Below are positions 32,741 to 45,092 of a stretch of DNA of 64,000 nucleotides, piece by piece (positions within the stretch are counted from its first letter, which is position 1; each line of letters opens with the position of its first letter). Under the pieces are notes generated by a model. That model was not told the DNA's origin. It saw only the letters and a program-made list of their open reading frames with translations, and ran no database searches. The position numbers and the translations under genes were made by a program. Source of the DNA: Pollenia angustigena. Its lineage: Eukaryota; Arthropoda; Insecta; Diptera; Polleniidae. The stretch spans positions 196,767,310-196,831,309 of the forward strand of contig OV884056.1 in NCBI GenBank assembly GCA_930367215.1, read 5' to 3'.

Positions 32741-34761
32741 TTATTAAACTTCCTTAAAGTTTAAATAAATTTTGGATCGGAAAATGTGAAAAATGCTGCT
32801 ATGGTGGTGATGCAAGTTAATACGTCAAATACATAAAATTATGTAAAAAGCTTAAGTTTTTCTTGATTTAAGAATATTGTTCCTTATTTCCGAAATATCC
32901 CGCATAAAATTTAAAACGAAGCTACAACTAAAAATCAAAGAATTTGGAATTCCGGCACAGGTACAGCCCGAAAAAAAACTCTAGTTTTATGTGACTTATA
33001 TGGAATTCAAAATATTGAATATCATGGGAGCAAGAGTTTCATAAACGACTTTTAAACAATTAATGAAATGTTGTCTATTTTGTTAGGAATTATATAAAAA
33101 AAATATTAAAAAATATACCCTTAAAATTGCCACAATAACAATGAGTTTGTCAAACAGTTTAGGCCTCATTAACCACAAAAAAAGGACAATCTATTTAAAG
33201 CAAAACAAAAAAAAAAAAAAAAAATTAAAAAATATTTCATCTATTTTAAAAAAGGAGAAATAAAAAAACTCATAAAAATAAAAGACTAAATAAAAACGTA
33301 CATTAAAAAAACAAAATCCACACAAAACATTATCATCAACAATAATGGGTGTAAATTAAAAAAAAAAAAAACGAGGAAAAAAACTATAAAATTGCAATCA
33401 GTGGTCAAGTAAAATGCAGTGTGTTGTCAGAACTGAAAAAGAAGGAATTCTCTTTTAATTCTTAGTTTTCCGCACGAAACAAAAATGTTCTTGCTAGAAA
33501 AACGACAAAGAATGTTTGGATTAATATTTATTTATACAGCCCAATTATGGAAAAAATTCCCCAGTAGTTTTTTCCCCATTTTTTCAGTTAAATTTAAATA
33601 GGAAAAATGGCAGAAGAAAAACTATAAATAAAAGGGCTGATCAAGGCCCATCTATCAGGTCTGCTTACTTGTACAAAAACAAAAAACTACATGTATTTTG
33701 TTTGTGTAAAATTTCTTTTTAGCTGTCAAAAACTTACTACCACATATACAAAGCAAAAAGAAAAAACGTGTATGTGTGGCATACCATAAACGTTTGTGTG
33801 GGAAAAAACAATAAACCGCAGCAAACACAGAAATACTCCATATGTACTGCCAAACGTATTGCCTGGACGAAAAATATTATTGCGGCAATAATAGATTTCT
33901 TATTGCGGAAGATACTTCCTTCGGGAAGATACGTGTCTCGATAGCAATACGAAAGCGGCTCTTCTAGAAGATAAACTACTAGAAAATAGGAAGATATCGC
34001 CAACATATCATTGGGATGATAAGCAGAAGATTTTGTATTTTTAGAAACATTCATTTACATATGTGTATGTAAAAACAAGAACGTAAATTTCCACCATATG
34101 TTCCAAACAACTTCCCTTATATTGGTTCCATTAGGAGGGTTGAGTAATATCTTGGCCATGTCTTCAAGACAACGTCAAGGACGCGTACAAGATCCATAGT
34201 AAATCCCTGACGACATGTTGTGTGGAGACAGTCAGACCTCCAATAGGCTTTTGATTAATAAGGGAATGGGTTCTGAACTTAACATATCGTCGACATAATA
34301 TGCAAACCTGCTAGCTTCCAAGAACTTTTAATGGAAACAACAAACTTTTTATATTTCATATGCGCAGCTTGAGAGAAAACCTAAAAATATACTTGGTTTA
34401 ACACACTTTAAGACTCAATTTGAAGAAAAACTACATGCTACACACGGCATTAAAATCTCAATTTACTTAAAAAGTGGATTTAGCAGGTTTGCATATTGAG
34501 CCTACGATATGGCAATGTAGTCAGCAGGAACATTTATTTTTTGTGTTTCTTGTCCTATCAATTCACGTATTCCAATTGCACAAATGAAACACAGCCGCGA
34601 ATAACGTTATAAATTACGAAATAATTACATATATTTAACAGGCAGGATTATTTATTTTTTAATTTTTTTAATTATCAATAATATTGATAATAAAAGCAAA
34701 ACATCAAGAAATATTAATTTTAAATTACATACAAATTTAAAGTTTTGAATTTTTTTTAGTA
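32741..34761. other. A-rich intergenic, no gene seen
   Basis: 33160-33420 is nearly pure A-rich low complexity. 34220-34260 (cagtcagacctccaatagg) and 34505-34545 (atggcaatgtagtcag) are diverged copies of blocks at 39535-39625, marking another dispersed repeat. No coding signal. Confidence 0.4.
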
Positions 34762-34959
34762 GAGGACAACGTAAGCGACCATTGCATGCATTTTGTCGTC
34801 AAAGTGGTTCGAAACACGACAAAATGCATGCAATGGTCGCCTAAGTTGTCCTCAATAAAGTGTAATTGAAGACAAGATGAGCGACAATTGCTTGCATTTT
34901 GTCGTCATTGTGGTTTGAAACACGACAAAATGCATGCAATGGTTACTTACGTTGTCCTC
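34762..34959. repeat. Two tandem foldback hairpins
   Basis: Hairpin 1 (34762-34853): arm GAGGACAACGTAAGCGACC, continuing ATTGCATGCATTTTGTCGT, pairs with its inverse across an aaagtggttcgaaac loop. Hairpin 2 (34868-34959) is the same unit with about ten substitutions in one arm. Arms are about 39 bp and the period is 106 bp. Probably a foldback MITE duplicated in tandem. The loop word GGTTCGAAAC resembles a tRNA T-loop. Confidence 0.75.
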
Positions 34960-35269
34960 AATAAATTATTATTCATGACAAATTTAAAAAAATGTCTCCA
35001 AAAAAGTCGTAAATACGATTTTTAACAAGACAATATACACGTTTTCTTACTAAAGTTGTCGCCATTTTTGTTATATAGTCGACAAATTCAAAAATGTTCG
35101 GAAGACATCGTTGACGACATTTGCTATGACCATTTGGCCAACTGGGATGTTCAAATTTATTTTTTTTTTCTGTCTAGAAAATAAAAAATTACTTTTGTTG
35201 TTTTCTATTTGGCCAATTTTTAATTTCATTTGTATTTCATTATCAAGCTAATACGGCCTAAAATCTTTA

Positions 35270-35921
35270 ATGTAATTAAAACACAATTTTTAATACATTT
35301 TTTCCCGACGTTTCGTCAATTTTTTGTCGACTTCTTCTGGGGATACGTCTATTTAATAAAAACATAACATTTATTAACAAAATTTTTAACAAATAACATT
35401 GAAAACTTACATTTTTTATATTATTACATCAAAATGACAAAATTTACATTTAACATATACATATGTATAACGTAACAACATAAAATATTAAGTTATTTTT
35501 AAACAACATATTTCCACAACACAACTTATTTTATAGCGACTCGCTAACTTCCACAAATGTTGTTCGTATCTTCTTTTAGATTCATTGTATTTTTTATGTT
35601 TTGTTGGATCCTTAAGCTTTCTTTAGTAAATCGTTTTCTTATAGAGTCTTCTTTGTCTAATATCCTTATTTGTTCGAAATCTGGTACATGTTGTGATTCA
35701 ATCATATGCATAGCTAATGCTGTGGTCTCCTTCTGTTTTGTAATGTCCATTTTATGTTCTCCGATCCTTGTAGATAACGCCCTCTTTGTTGTTCCAATGT
35801 ATATTTGATTACATTGTTCTTTGTCATTTCCCTTACACCTTATTTCATAAACAACATTACTTTGTTGTTGTTTTTCCACTGGCGCTTTTATTTTCGTAAA
35901 TAATACTTTGATTATTTTCTT
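35270..35921 (-). mobile_element. 5'-truncated Penelope-like retroelement
   Basis: Endonuclease fragment plus a 3' region. On the minus strand the 3' region contains GAAGAAGTCGACAAAAAATT and GACGAAACGTCGGG, the kind of post-stop segment seen in Penelope elements. The outer edges are not precisely defined; the 3' limit is set where recognisable sequence fades (about 35270). Confidence 0.7.
35544..35921 (-). CDS. Penelope-like GIY-YIG endonuclease fragment
   Basis: Open on the minus strand from 35921, after an in-frame TAA, to the stop at 35544: 125 residues. It reads KVLFTKIKAPVEK, then SNVVYEIRCKGND, QIYIGTTKRALSTRIGEHKM. The VVYEI..C and YIGTTKR...R..EH blocks are the GIY-YIG nuclease core at the C-terminus of Penelope-like elements, with the Tyr, Arg and a Glu-His position visible. 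In the intact element this domain nicks the chromosome for target-primed reverse transcription. The RT domain is missing, so this is a 5'-truncated copy. The domain itself has no stop. Family assignment is firm; activity is excluded. Confidence 0.85.
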   Translation of the reverse strand, partial: KKIIKVLFTKIKAPVEKQQQSNVVYEIRCKGNDKEQCNQIYIGTTKRALSTRIGEHKMDITKQKETTALAMHMIESQHVPDFEQIRILDKEDSIRKRFTKESLRIQQNIKNTMNLKEDTNNICGS

Positions 35922-35957
35922 TTAGATGACAATTCGGGGATATTGTTCACTATTGCC

Positions 35958-36182
35958 CAATGCGGATTCATCCCAGGTAATCTCGGTACTACAACAAGTT
36001 AAACTCGTACAAAAACCACAAGCAATTTGTTTTTGTAAAATCATTGTGCAATGTCAAAAACAGAAATAAAACAAAATAGAAACAACGATAATAAAAGAGA
36101 ATAAACAAAATTTTGCCGTCCAACAGTGATTTTAGCTAATATCAGCAGGACTTTTAAGACCACCTGTAATAAATTCGCCTTG
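35958..36182 (-). mobile_element. 225-bp hAT-type MITE, copy 2 (TSD CTATTGCC)
   Basis: Inverted relative to copy 1. Ends are CAATGCGGATTCATCCCAGG (diverged) and, inverted, CAAGGCGAATTTATTACAGG. Perfect 8-bp duplication CTATTGCC at 35950-35957 and 36183-36190. Exactly 225 bp, as in copy 1. Confidence 0.9.
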
Positions 36183-36190
36183 CTATTGCC

Positions 36191-37998
36191 CCAGGGGATA
36201 TCATCCATTTGCTTACAGGAACGTAAACAAACATATACATGCACATGTAAGCAAAATTTAAACAACTTTTGACAGCTCAAAAGAATATATACAATGATCA
36301 TCAGGCAACTTGCGCAGACCTTTTCAATGGGCCTTGGGGCTGATAAACTGCGCGATAGATTTTTTTTTTATTGAAAGTCGTTATAACTTTTTGCTAAAAA
36401 TATGAAAAGTAAAGCTTTAACTTAATTTTATTTTATTACACATATATATTTCGTAGTAGTAGGTCATAGTATTTGTTTAAACAAAGACAAAATAGAAATC
36501 ACCTTGTGTATCTTGGGTTGTTCACTGGTTTGCCGTACAGAATGAAAAATGTTTTGGTCAACATTCTTGGAATAGAACATGCAGCATAGCAATTGCACAC
36601 AATAATATTTTAACTTTTACATTGGAAATTTGCTACGTAGAACACATAATGTCGAATGAAGCAAAACAATGTTGAGGAACTCTAATATTATGTATAATAT
36701 ACATACATAATATTAAATTATAAAGCATTGTAAAGAATAGCTATCACTTAATATATTCGAGATATCAATAAATGGATTAAAGATTTAAAAACAGGCCATA
36801 TTTATTATAAAGAATTAATAATAACTCCTTTTTTATAAAAACTAAACTTGTAAAAATATCATTGTTGTCAAAGTGACAACTACCTGTTGTCAAATAGATA
36901 ACGTACTGTTGTTATTATTAATAGTAAATTAATGGTAAAGAAAATTTAACCCATGGACTTGGAAAGTAATGACGACGACGGCGATATTATTAAGTAAAAA
37001 AATTTCTTGTATCTAAAAACATGGAATGAATTTTAATTATTTAAAAGTAAAATACAACTTTACAATAATATAAGTAGTGGAAAGCTTTCCATATGGTAAG
37101 GGCAATGGTTTGTTTTCTTAAGGCTTAATCTGTGTGCCAAAAATTTTATACACATTCTAAGTTTTATTTTCTCTTCATTTTGGTTTGAAACATTTTTATC
37201 ATTGCAAGCAACATTCTTTAATTTTGCACTTTTAGTCCTCGCCAATAATATGAAACATTTGCTGCAAAAACTTCTTCAAGTCTCTTTTGAAGCTGCATTC
37301 GTGTTCATACAATAAAACTTTTGTTTTGCAGCAATAGGCATCATATTTTTTTTGGTTGGGTTCAGAATGGGTTATTTCTTACTAGCCGGAGAACAATGTG
37401 TTGTCAAAATGATAACAATATGTTGTCGGAATATCACCAATATGGTGATAATCAAGGAAACCAGAAATATGCTCTAAAAACGCGTTTTATGCGAATTATA
37501 TATGCAGTAAAAACTTGAAAATATGATCTGAAAACTTTTAAAAATATGCCTCAAAATGCTAAACAATTGTTAATTTGAAAATAAAATATTCAACTATTTA
37601 TTAGCAGTTCCATTTAAGAAAAACAATCCTAAAATTATAATCGGTAAAGCCCAAACACCATAGTATTTACAGACGAATTTTTGCGATTTTTGGGCCGAAT
37701 TCAAGCTAAATACCATTATAATAAGATGGTTTATGGACACAAAGAGTCTTATTTGGAAAAAAGTTTTTATGATCGATCGGCTTTTTCCTTAATTTTTGTT
37801 AACATATAAAATTTTTAAGTTTAAAATAACATTTATCTTTACTGACAACCTGCTTTGTCTTACAATTTTAGAGTAAAAATTAAATGTAGATGGCGAAATT
37901 GAAGCAACACGTTAGATTACATATAGATAATTAAAACAGAAAAGCTAGACTTTTTATTTATTGCGTACGCTCTTGAAGGCACGACAAAATCTAACATG
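36191..37998. other. Intergenic with GTTGTC/GACAAC-rich patches
   Basis: No gene. ttgttgtcaaagtgacaac (about 36863-36881), tgttgtcaaaatgataac (about 37400) and gttgttgtcggaatgagaac (about 38338) are related words in direct order, perhaps ends of a decayed element spanning 36855-38365. Confidence 0.35.
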
Positions 37999-38184
37999 TA
38001 TCAAAATATGCCTTAAAAAGGCAAAATAAGCGCTATAAACTTAAGAAATGCAGCAAAATAGTATCAAAATATGCCTTAAAAAGGCAAAATAAGCGCTATA
38101 AACTTAAGAAATGCAGCAAAATAGTATCAAAATATGCCTTAAAAAGGCAAAATAAGCGCTATAAACTTAAGAAATGCAGCAAAA
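37999..38184. repeat. Perfect tandem repeat, about 3 x 63 bp
   Basis: Unit starts at 37999, 38062 and 38125; the third copy ends at about 38184. The three copies are identical. Each contains TGCCTTAAAAAGGCA, a small palindrome. Perfect identity means recent expansion or an assembly artefact. Confidence 0.9.
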
Positions 38185-39761
38185 AACTCTTTTAACTAAA
38201 TTGTGCAAAAAAAAAATGCTGCAAACGCTAAAATATGCACTAACAAATCGATGTCAAAATTCATAAAAAGCTCTAAAACAGATAAATATATTGTTTCTGC
38301 CTATTTATGGTTTCCCTGGTGATAATATATTAACGGGTTGTTGTCGGAATGAGAACAAATTAAAAAAAAAAAAAAAAAATATAGACATCACCTACAAACG
38401 TAGTTGGCTGTAAATTTTTTTAATCATTATTATTTTCCTCTGTGTACCCACACGACGATTTGATAAAATGTGCATTCACAGTAACCTTTTATAAAATGAT
38501 TGTATTCTTTTAAAGCTATTTGTGTGCGCAATATCAATGCATCAATGACAATAACACCACCCTTAAAAACAACTACTCAATTACTTGTCTGTACAGTAAA
38601 ATGTGAAATAATAGCACATTTAAACAATGAAATCCCTCCATATGAACATTTTTAGTGACTTTGTAAAAAAAAATGTTTTTAAAGGTACTTGCGCTATTTA
38701 GTTTAGCCCTTCTTTTCAATGACTTTATTGCTGGTATATCCGCAGTTGATTAATGGTCCATCCACTTTACCTCAGTATGAGCTACATACTCGTCCATTTA
38801 TAGACATCGAATAATATGACACAATGACAACTCTATTATGGCAATAAATTTAAACAATATAACAAGATAACAATTTGAAGAGACTTTCAAATAAAAAATA
38901 GACAACTGGCAAAAATATACGATTATGGCTGGCCAGTGATGGGATGTTATTATACGGTTTTTTTTTGTGATACAACAACAATTGAAGCATAAAAAACATT
39001 TATTGTTATGTATTTCATGAATAGACTCCAATTACCTGCAATAATCGTAAAATATGTGGTATGTTGGTAATAGTAAGTGCAAAATGGTTTTTTTTTTTTA
39101 AATAGTTAAATAAATTGTTTTAAATAATTTCGAAGCAATGCAGCTAAAGAGAGTCATTTTAGTTCTATCCATAATTGCTCTGTACATTACTTTACATTAC
39201 GACTTTAAAGTAAGAAATTTCTGAATAATAGCGGCTTAAAATTCTTTACCAACGTACTTTTGTAAATCGCCGTATAGATCGCTACTATAAGAACAGTTCA
39301 TGGAAGACTTTACTAAAGAAACATTCGTAGCTACTTTATTCGTATTTTTTACAAAAGTTTCGTATATATTACGAATAACTTTTCCCCAGTTTTGTTAATT
39401 GGGAAATCTAAGGTAAATCTTAAGGGCAGTATGATTGAGGCTGTGCTGGGTTCCGTGTCACTGCAATATCACTGGTAATTAAATAGCTTATTAGTTGGCG
39501 AGACTGGGCTCGGAAACGGGGAATTCTGACTGTATGGAAACAGTCACAGCTCCAAAAGGCTTTTTTTGGGAAAGATTTGAAATGGCTTTTTAACATCACA
39601 TATGGCAATGTAGTCAAGAGGGGCATTAATTGGTTTGTGCTTCATGGCCGTTCAATACGCGTATGAACAATTTCAAGAATCTTTTGCTTAATAGTTACTT
39701 TACGTTGGACTTATACATTTAACAAAGCAGTGCTCATCACAGATCTGTATCTGTATCTATA
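38185..39761. other. Intergenic, no gene seen
   Basis: AT-rich. 39420-39660 shares blocks with 34200-34560 (see there). A (TATC)n stretch abuts the Helitron at 39740-39761. Confidence 0.4.
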
Positions 39762-41310
39762 TCTATATATATAAAAATTTTCCTGAAATTTTTACAGTAA
39801 CATCACGTGAAAATAGGATACTTTTTTTTGATGGGGGCAGGGGAATTGGTACCCGCCATAGGATGCCAATATTAAATGTCGCATATTTTAAGACCCGCTG
39901 CACGCATTTTGTTGAACTTTTGGTAGTAGGATCTTCTGAGCCCCAAAATTGATATAAAATTGCAGCGGGGAAAGTGGTACCCACCATAGTACGCCAATGT
40001 TTAATATCGCATATCTTAAAAACTGTTATAGTGAGAATTTCAAGCTTAGTGCAAGTCACTCTTATGGTATACTACACTTTTGAAAACAAAAATAAAGCGG
40101 GTAGGTGCAGGGGGAAATACCTCCCATAGGATGCATATATTTAATATAGCTCAACTGAAGAGCTATTAAAGGGAGAGTCTTCAAACGTAGTTAAAGCTAC
40201 TTTTATGGCAAACTTTAAATTTCAGTATAAAATGGGCGGGTAGACAGAGGAGGAGCAGTACCCCTCATAGATAGAAATATTAATAAGAGCCGCTGCACTC
40301 ATTTTGTTGAACTTTTGGTAGTAGGATCTTCTTAGCCCCAAAGTTGAAATATAATAGCAGCGGGGAAAGTGGTACCCCCCATAGGACGCCAATGTTTAAT
40401 ATCGCATATCTTAAGAGCTGTTATAGTGAGAATCTTCAAACTTTGCAGAAGTCACTCTTATGGTATACTACACGTGGTTAAAGCTACGATTATGGTAAAC
40501 TATAAATTTCAATATAGAAATGGGCGATGTAGCAAGAGGAGGAGCAGTACCCCTCATAGATAGAAATATTAATAAGAACCGCTGCAAGGAATTTGTTGAA
40601 CTTTTGGTAGTAGGATCTTCTGAGCCCCAAAATTGAAATAAAATAGCAACGGGGGAAGTGTTACCCCCATAGGACGCCAATTTTTAATATCGCATATCTT
40701 AAGAACTGTTACAGTGAGAATGTTCAAAATTTGCAGAAGTCACTCTTATGGTATACTACACTTTTGAAAATAGAAATAAAGCGGGTAGGCATAGGAGGGG
40801 AAATACCTCCCATAGGATCCATATATTAAATATCGCTCAACTGAAGAACTTTTAGAGGGAGAGTCTTCAAATGTGGTTAAAGCTACTATTATGGCAAACT
40901 TTAAATTTCAATATAAAAATGGGTGGGGTAGACAGAGGAGGAGCAGTACCCCTAATAGATAGAAATATTAATAAGAGCCGCTGCACTCATCTTGTTGAAC
41001 TTTTGGTAGTAGGATCTTCTTAGCCCCAAAGTTTAAATACAATAGCAGCGGGGAAAGTGGTACCCCCATAGGACGCCAATGTTTAATATCGCATATCTTA
41101 AGTGCTGTTGTAGTGAGAATGTTCAAACTTTGCAGAAGTCACTCGTATGGTATACTACACTTTTGAAAATAAAAATAAAGCCGGTAGGCACAGGGGGGGG
41201 AATATAGAATAGAATGCATATATTAAATATTTCTCAACTGAAGAACTATTAAAGGCAGAGTCTTCAAACGTGGTTTAAGCAGTGTAGCGAAGCGCACCGG
41301 GTTAAGCTTG
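39762..41310 (+). mobile_element. Non-autonomous Helitron with ~397-bp internal tandem repeats
   Basis: Starts after A with TCTATATATATAAAAATTT and ends AGCGCACCGGGTTAAGCTTG (CTTG in place of CTAG). Same termini as 31653-32312. The body repeats a unit marked by cgctgca..., then tttgttgaacttttggtag, at about 39897, 40292, 40581 and 40980. Spacings of about 395, 289 and 399 mean one unit lacks about 110 bp. Frames through the repeats give KICDIKHW/FWGSEDPTTKSST-like peptides, but these are repeat artefacts. No Rep/helicase. Confidence 0.8.
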
Positions 41311-43996
41311 CAAAATTTTGGCAGAAAAACCTTCCGCACCAAATGCAATTTCTAAAAATTTACCCCTCATTTTTGTTTACTACATTAGCGGAATTCCCAA
41401 AGAACAAATGCAAAAAACGTAGGTTTTCTATTAAATTTAACAACAAAATACAAAGAATTTTCGTTAGATTTCTTGAAAGAGATACGATGTTCTTTAGCCG
41501 TTTGAAATTGTGACAATGTAAATTTAATAGTTTTATTTTAATATTAAACAAATTTCAAATCGTTTGGTGCTGGAATTTTTTAAAGCAGCGAAAAAGAAAG
41601 ATGGCGTGTGTTAATATTTCTTATGCGCCATATAAACTTTTCAATTCAATTGTCAACTGAGTCTTTCAACTGAATTGATGCTTGGCAACACACTTCAATT
41701 AATTTTAAAATTTAACTATATAAAAGACAATTTTTAAAATACTTAACTTTTGTTTGCAAAAGAAAACTACAAACAATAATTTTGACAGCTTATCAATAGA
41801 CTCGAGCACACACAGTACAATCAAATTGAAAGACTTATGGCCAATTTTCAGGATTGATATTAAAACACATTTATTTTTAAAATCGTTTTAAATACAAAAT
41901 TCTCTTCTTCACTAACATCTTAAGTGAAACTTAAGTCACCGATGTTGGACACTTAAATTCAACTTAAGTTTCCATTGTAATATTTTAGCAAGGTGACCTC
42001 AATATCACAACAATACAACAACAACAGGCAAAGCATTAACAGTCAGCTGTTTTTTCAGACCACCTTGTAAATAAATACACTTTTTTATATTATTTTTTTC
42101 TGATTTAGTAGTGCTACCATACTTTTATCTTAATTAAATAAGACTTTTTAAATAAAACTCAAAAAAACAATCGGTTTTAAATACGATTTAAGTTTGTTAT
42201 GAAAATTAACTTAATATTGATTTAAATACTATCCTGAAAATTGGGCATTAGTAGTCCACTTGGAAAAATCAAAATCTTTTGATTTTTCTTCAACCAACTC
42301 GACAACCGTCAAACTTAACAGTTATAAAAGCCATACACTCTTTGATTTGGAGAACAACCGACTCAGTTGGCAACTGAATTGAATCGTGTATGGGCTGCTT
42401 TATGGACATTTGGGCTTTGGCATGTTCAGTTTGATATTTGCAAAAAAAAAAAAAAAAAAATTTTAAAGTCATGCCCTAATGTACATATCGTCATATTAAA
42501 TGCAAACGGACGTAACTACACTTTTTATATTTTTACGGGAGAAGCAAAAAACTTTACAAAATCAATAACAACAAGGTGTAATTGGTTTTTGAATTTCGTT
42601 AATAAAACCGTCATTTTGGATCGTAGGAATCTAAAATTTTGCACGAACATGTATTTTGATAAAACGAACCATAATCGATAAAAAAAATCAATTTCGAAAT
42701 TTTGTGTAGTTACGTCCGTTTGCATTTAATATGACGATATGTATTTTGTTAAAAACAATTTTTATTAATTTATTCTATGTACAAATACTTTTAAATGCAG
42801 ATAGCAACTTTTTACTAACAAAACAAAGTGTGAGTTAGAAAGAACAATAAAACATTTATTAAAAAATATAACCCTCGATAAGTAAATAAAACTTTGAATT
42901 TTCCCGATTGAATTTTTAAATGATAATCGAAAAGATCAACTTCAAATGTAACTAACTATATGTTATGAAATTTTGTAAACTACTAGATCTTTTGATAATA
43001 CAATATATTTTATTATTATTTTAAGCGTTATATTTCTCTTCTATTGTATATCAATTAAAAAAATTATTTTCTTACTAAAAGGACAAAATTGGACAAAAGA
43101 CAAACATCACCCATATTTCTTAGATTCTCACATCTTACCAAAAACGAAATTTGATATTTTCGTTTATATTTTGATATGAAAGAAATTGTCACAAAATCTT
43201 GACAGAAATTCTACACACTTGTTTTGTTTTTTCGAAGATCTTCCTTTAAAAAAAATTGTTGCACAATGTTATTTGAATTAATGAAAATGGGTGTTTTTAA
43301 GAGATAATGTAAAAATTATAAAAAAAAGATTTAAATTGCAGCCTCTTTTTTATAAGTTTTTTTTTCCACTAACTGACTGACACCTTATAAGAGTGACACG
43401 GAAATAGTTTTTTTTTTATTCCTTGTCGTTTTTTTAAGGAAAGTACATTATTAAAATAAAAATTAATAGAAACTGTCAAAGCGAAACACAAAACATTTTA
43501 AGGATCCCAAAAAATATTTATTACGACAAGAATTATGCAATAATGAATCTTGTTACAAAAAAAAAAAAAAAAAAAAATTATAAATGACCAACATAAAGAG
43601 GGGAAAACACAAACACTAAAATAAAAAATAGTACAGCTTTTAAATGATCATAAAAAACTGGACATTTGTGATGTGTTTCTTGCCATTTGTGGTAGTTTTT
43701 TTTATCGTTCAAAAAGAGGCTGTAAAATGTCTGTAATAAAATGTTTTACTTTATGAATCATTAATTCAATTTCAAGTCGTTGTCTGCTTTTTTAGGTGCA
43801 TTTTTGCCTTAGTGGCTGGTCAGCGGTGAAAGGTTGGACAACAACCAAATACTCACTTTGATTGCTAATGGCTTCATTACTGTCATGTATTTTATGGACA
43901 TACGCATAATATCATAAACTACTGAATGCTCGTAAATTTTGCTGAACGTCTAGCTTAAGGAAAAATCTAAAGAAAAAGGTTTGACATATGTATGTA
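41311..43996. other. Intergenic, no gene seen
   Basis: AT-rich. 41880-42080 is the uninterrupted inverted copy of the 19410-19990 repeat. A block around 42480-42510 (taatgtacatatcgtcatatt, aacggacgtaactacac) is repeated inverted at about 42705-42740, forming a ~250-bp MITE-like inverted repeat. Poly-A runs near 42440 and 43556. Confidence 0.4.
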
Positions 43997-45092
43997 CATT
44001 AGAGCGACTCAAGTTGTATGGAAGCAAAATTCGTGCTCGATGTACCCTCCTAAAAATGAACCTTGGACTTTTTTAAGATGACATTTTAAATATTTCGGCT
44101 CCAGGGTTGACCTCTCGTAAGCTGGACCAGTTTGAAAAACGGTATATTTTTGCATGTTTTGTTACTTTACGAATCTGTTTCCTTACCAACATATACAAGT
44201 TGGGTATCGTAAGAAAGGTTTTTTTAAGGCGCGTCCAACTGTATATAAAATTTGTCCAAGGACGATCAACCATGTCTTTTTTTTAAGGATTTTTTGTAAA
44301 AAAAAACGGTTTTTGAATTTTTTGTTCGGGGTTGTTTGTAATAAAAGTGCCAAATTAACATATTTTAATCTTTAATCGATTTAATTAAATACGTATCTCA
44401 GCTTTTTTTGAAATTCGTGCTAGTTCGCGTTTTGACAAAAATGCAATGGGGTGGTAACCCTTCGTTTTAAATAGGGCAATATGGGTATCAAATTTTATCT
44501 TTTGCCAAGTATATCATCTTTGTATGTAAATAATTTAGATTTGTGCAAATTAGATGCATTTTACACGGTGCTCTGGCATTTATTTAAATGCAATTTTGTA
44601 GTAACTCTAATATGATAGCGGATTTAGTTTTTAGAACATGTATGGATGAAAATAGGACTAAAGAAAGAAAAAAAGAAATGATCCACCACCTGAATTTTTT
44701 TTAATTTGCGAAAAAAATATGCCGCCAAAAAGATTAAAATATGTTAATTTGACACTTTTATTACAAACAACACCGAACAAAAAGTTCGAAAACCGTTTTT
44801 TTTTACAGAAAATCCTTAAACAAAAGGACATGGGTGATCGTCCTTGGACAAATCTTTTATATAGTTGGACTTGCCTTAAAAACCCTTTCTTACGATACCC
44901 AACTTCTATATGTTGGTAAGGAAACAGGTGCTTAAAGTAACAAAACATGCAAAAATATACCCTTTTTCAAACTGGTCCAGCTTACGAGAGGTCAACCCTG
45001 GAGCCAAAATATTTAAAATGTCATCTTAAAAAGTCCAAGGTTAATTTTTAGGAGGGTACATCGAGCACTTTTTTTGGTGAGTCGCTCTAATG
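43997..45092. mobile_element. Long foldback element (~1.1 kb, ~370-bp arms)
   Basis: Ends CATTAGAGCGACTC and GAGTCGCTCTAATG. The left arm to about 44375 (cctctcgtaagctggaccag, tttccttaccaacatat, gtccaaggacgat) returns inverted from about 44737 (atcgtccttggac, atatgttggtaagg, ctggtccagcttacgagagg) at high identity. The spacer is about 360 bp. Overlapping frames on both strands are mirror images of each other, a product of the palindrome and not genes. Confidence 0.85.

Noticed and set aside
37999..38184. CRISPR-like array
   Set aside because: Contiguous tandem units with no unique spacers, in a eukaryotic genome.
39763..40680. Repeated small ORFs with FWGSEDPTTKSST-like peptides
   Set aside because: Generated by the Helitron tandem unit; frames break between units and have no known domain.
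44073..44948. Pair of small conserved proteins on opposite strands (66-96 codons)
   Set aside because: They resemble each other only because the DNA is a long palindrome.
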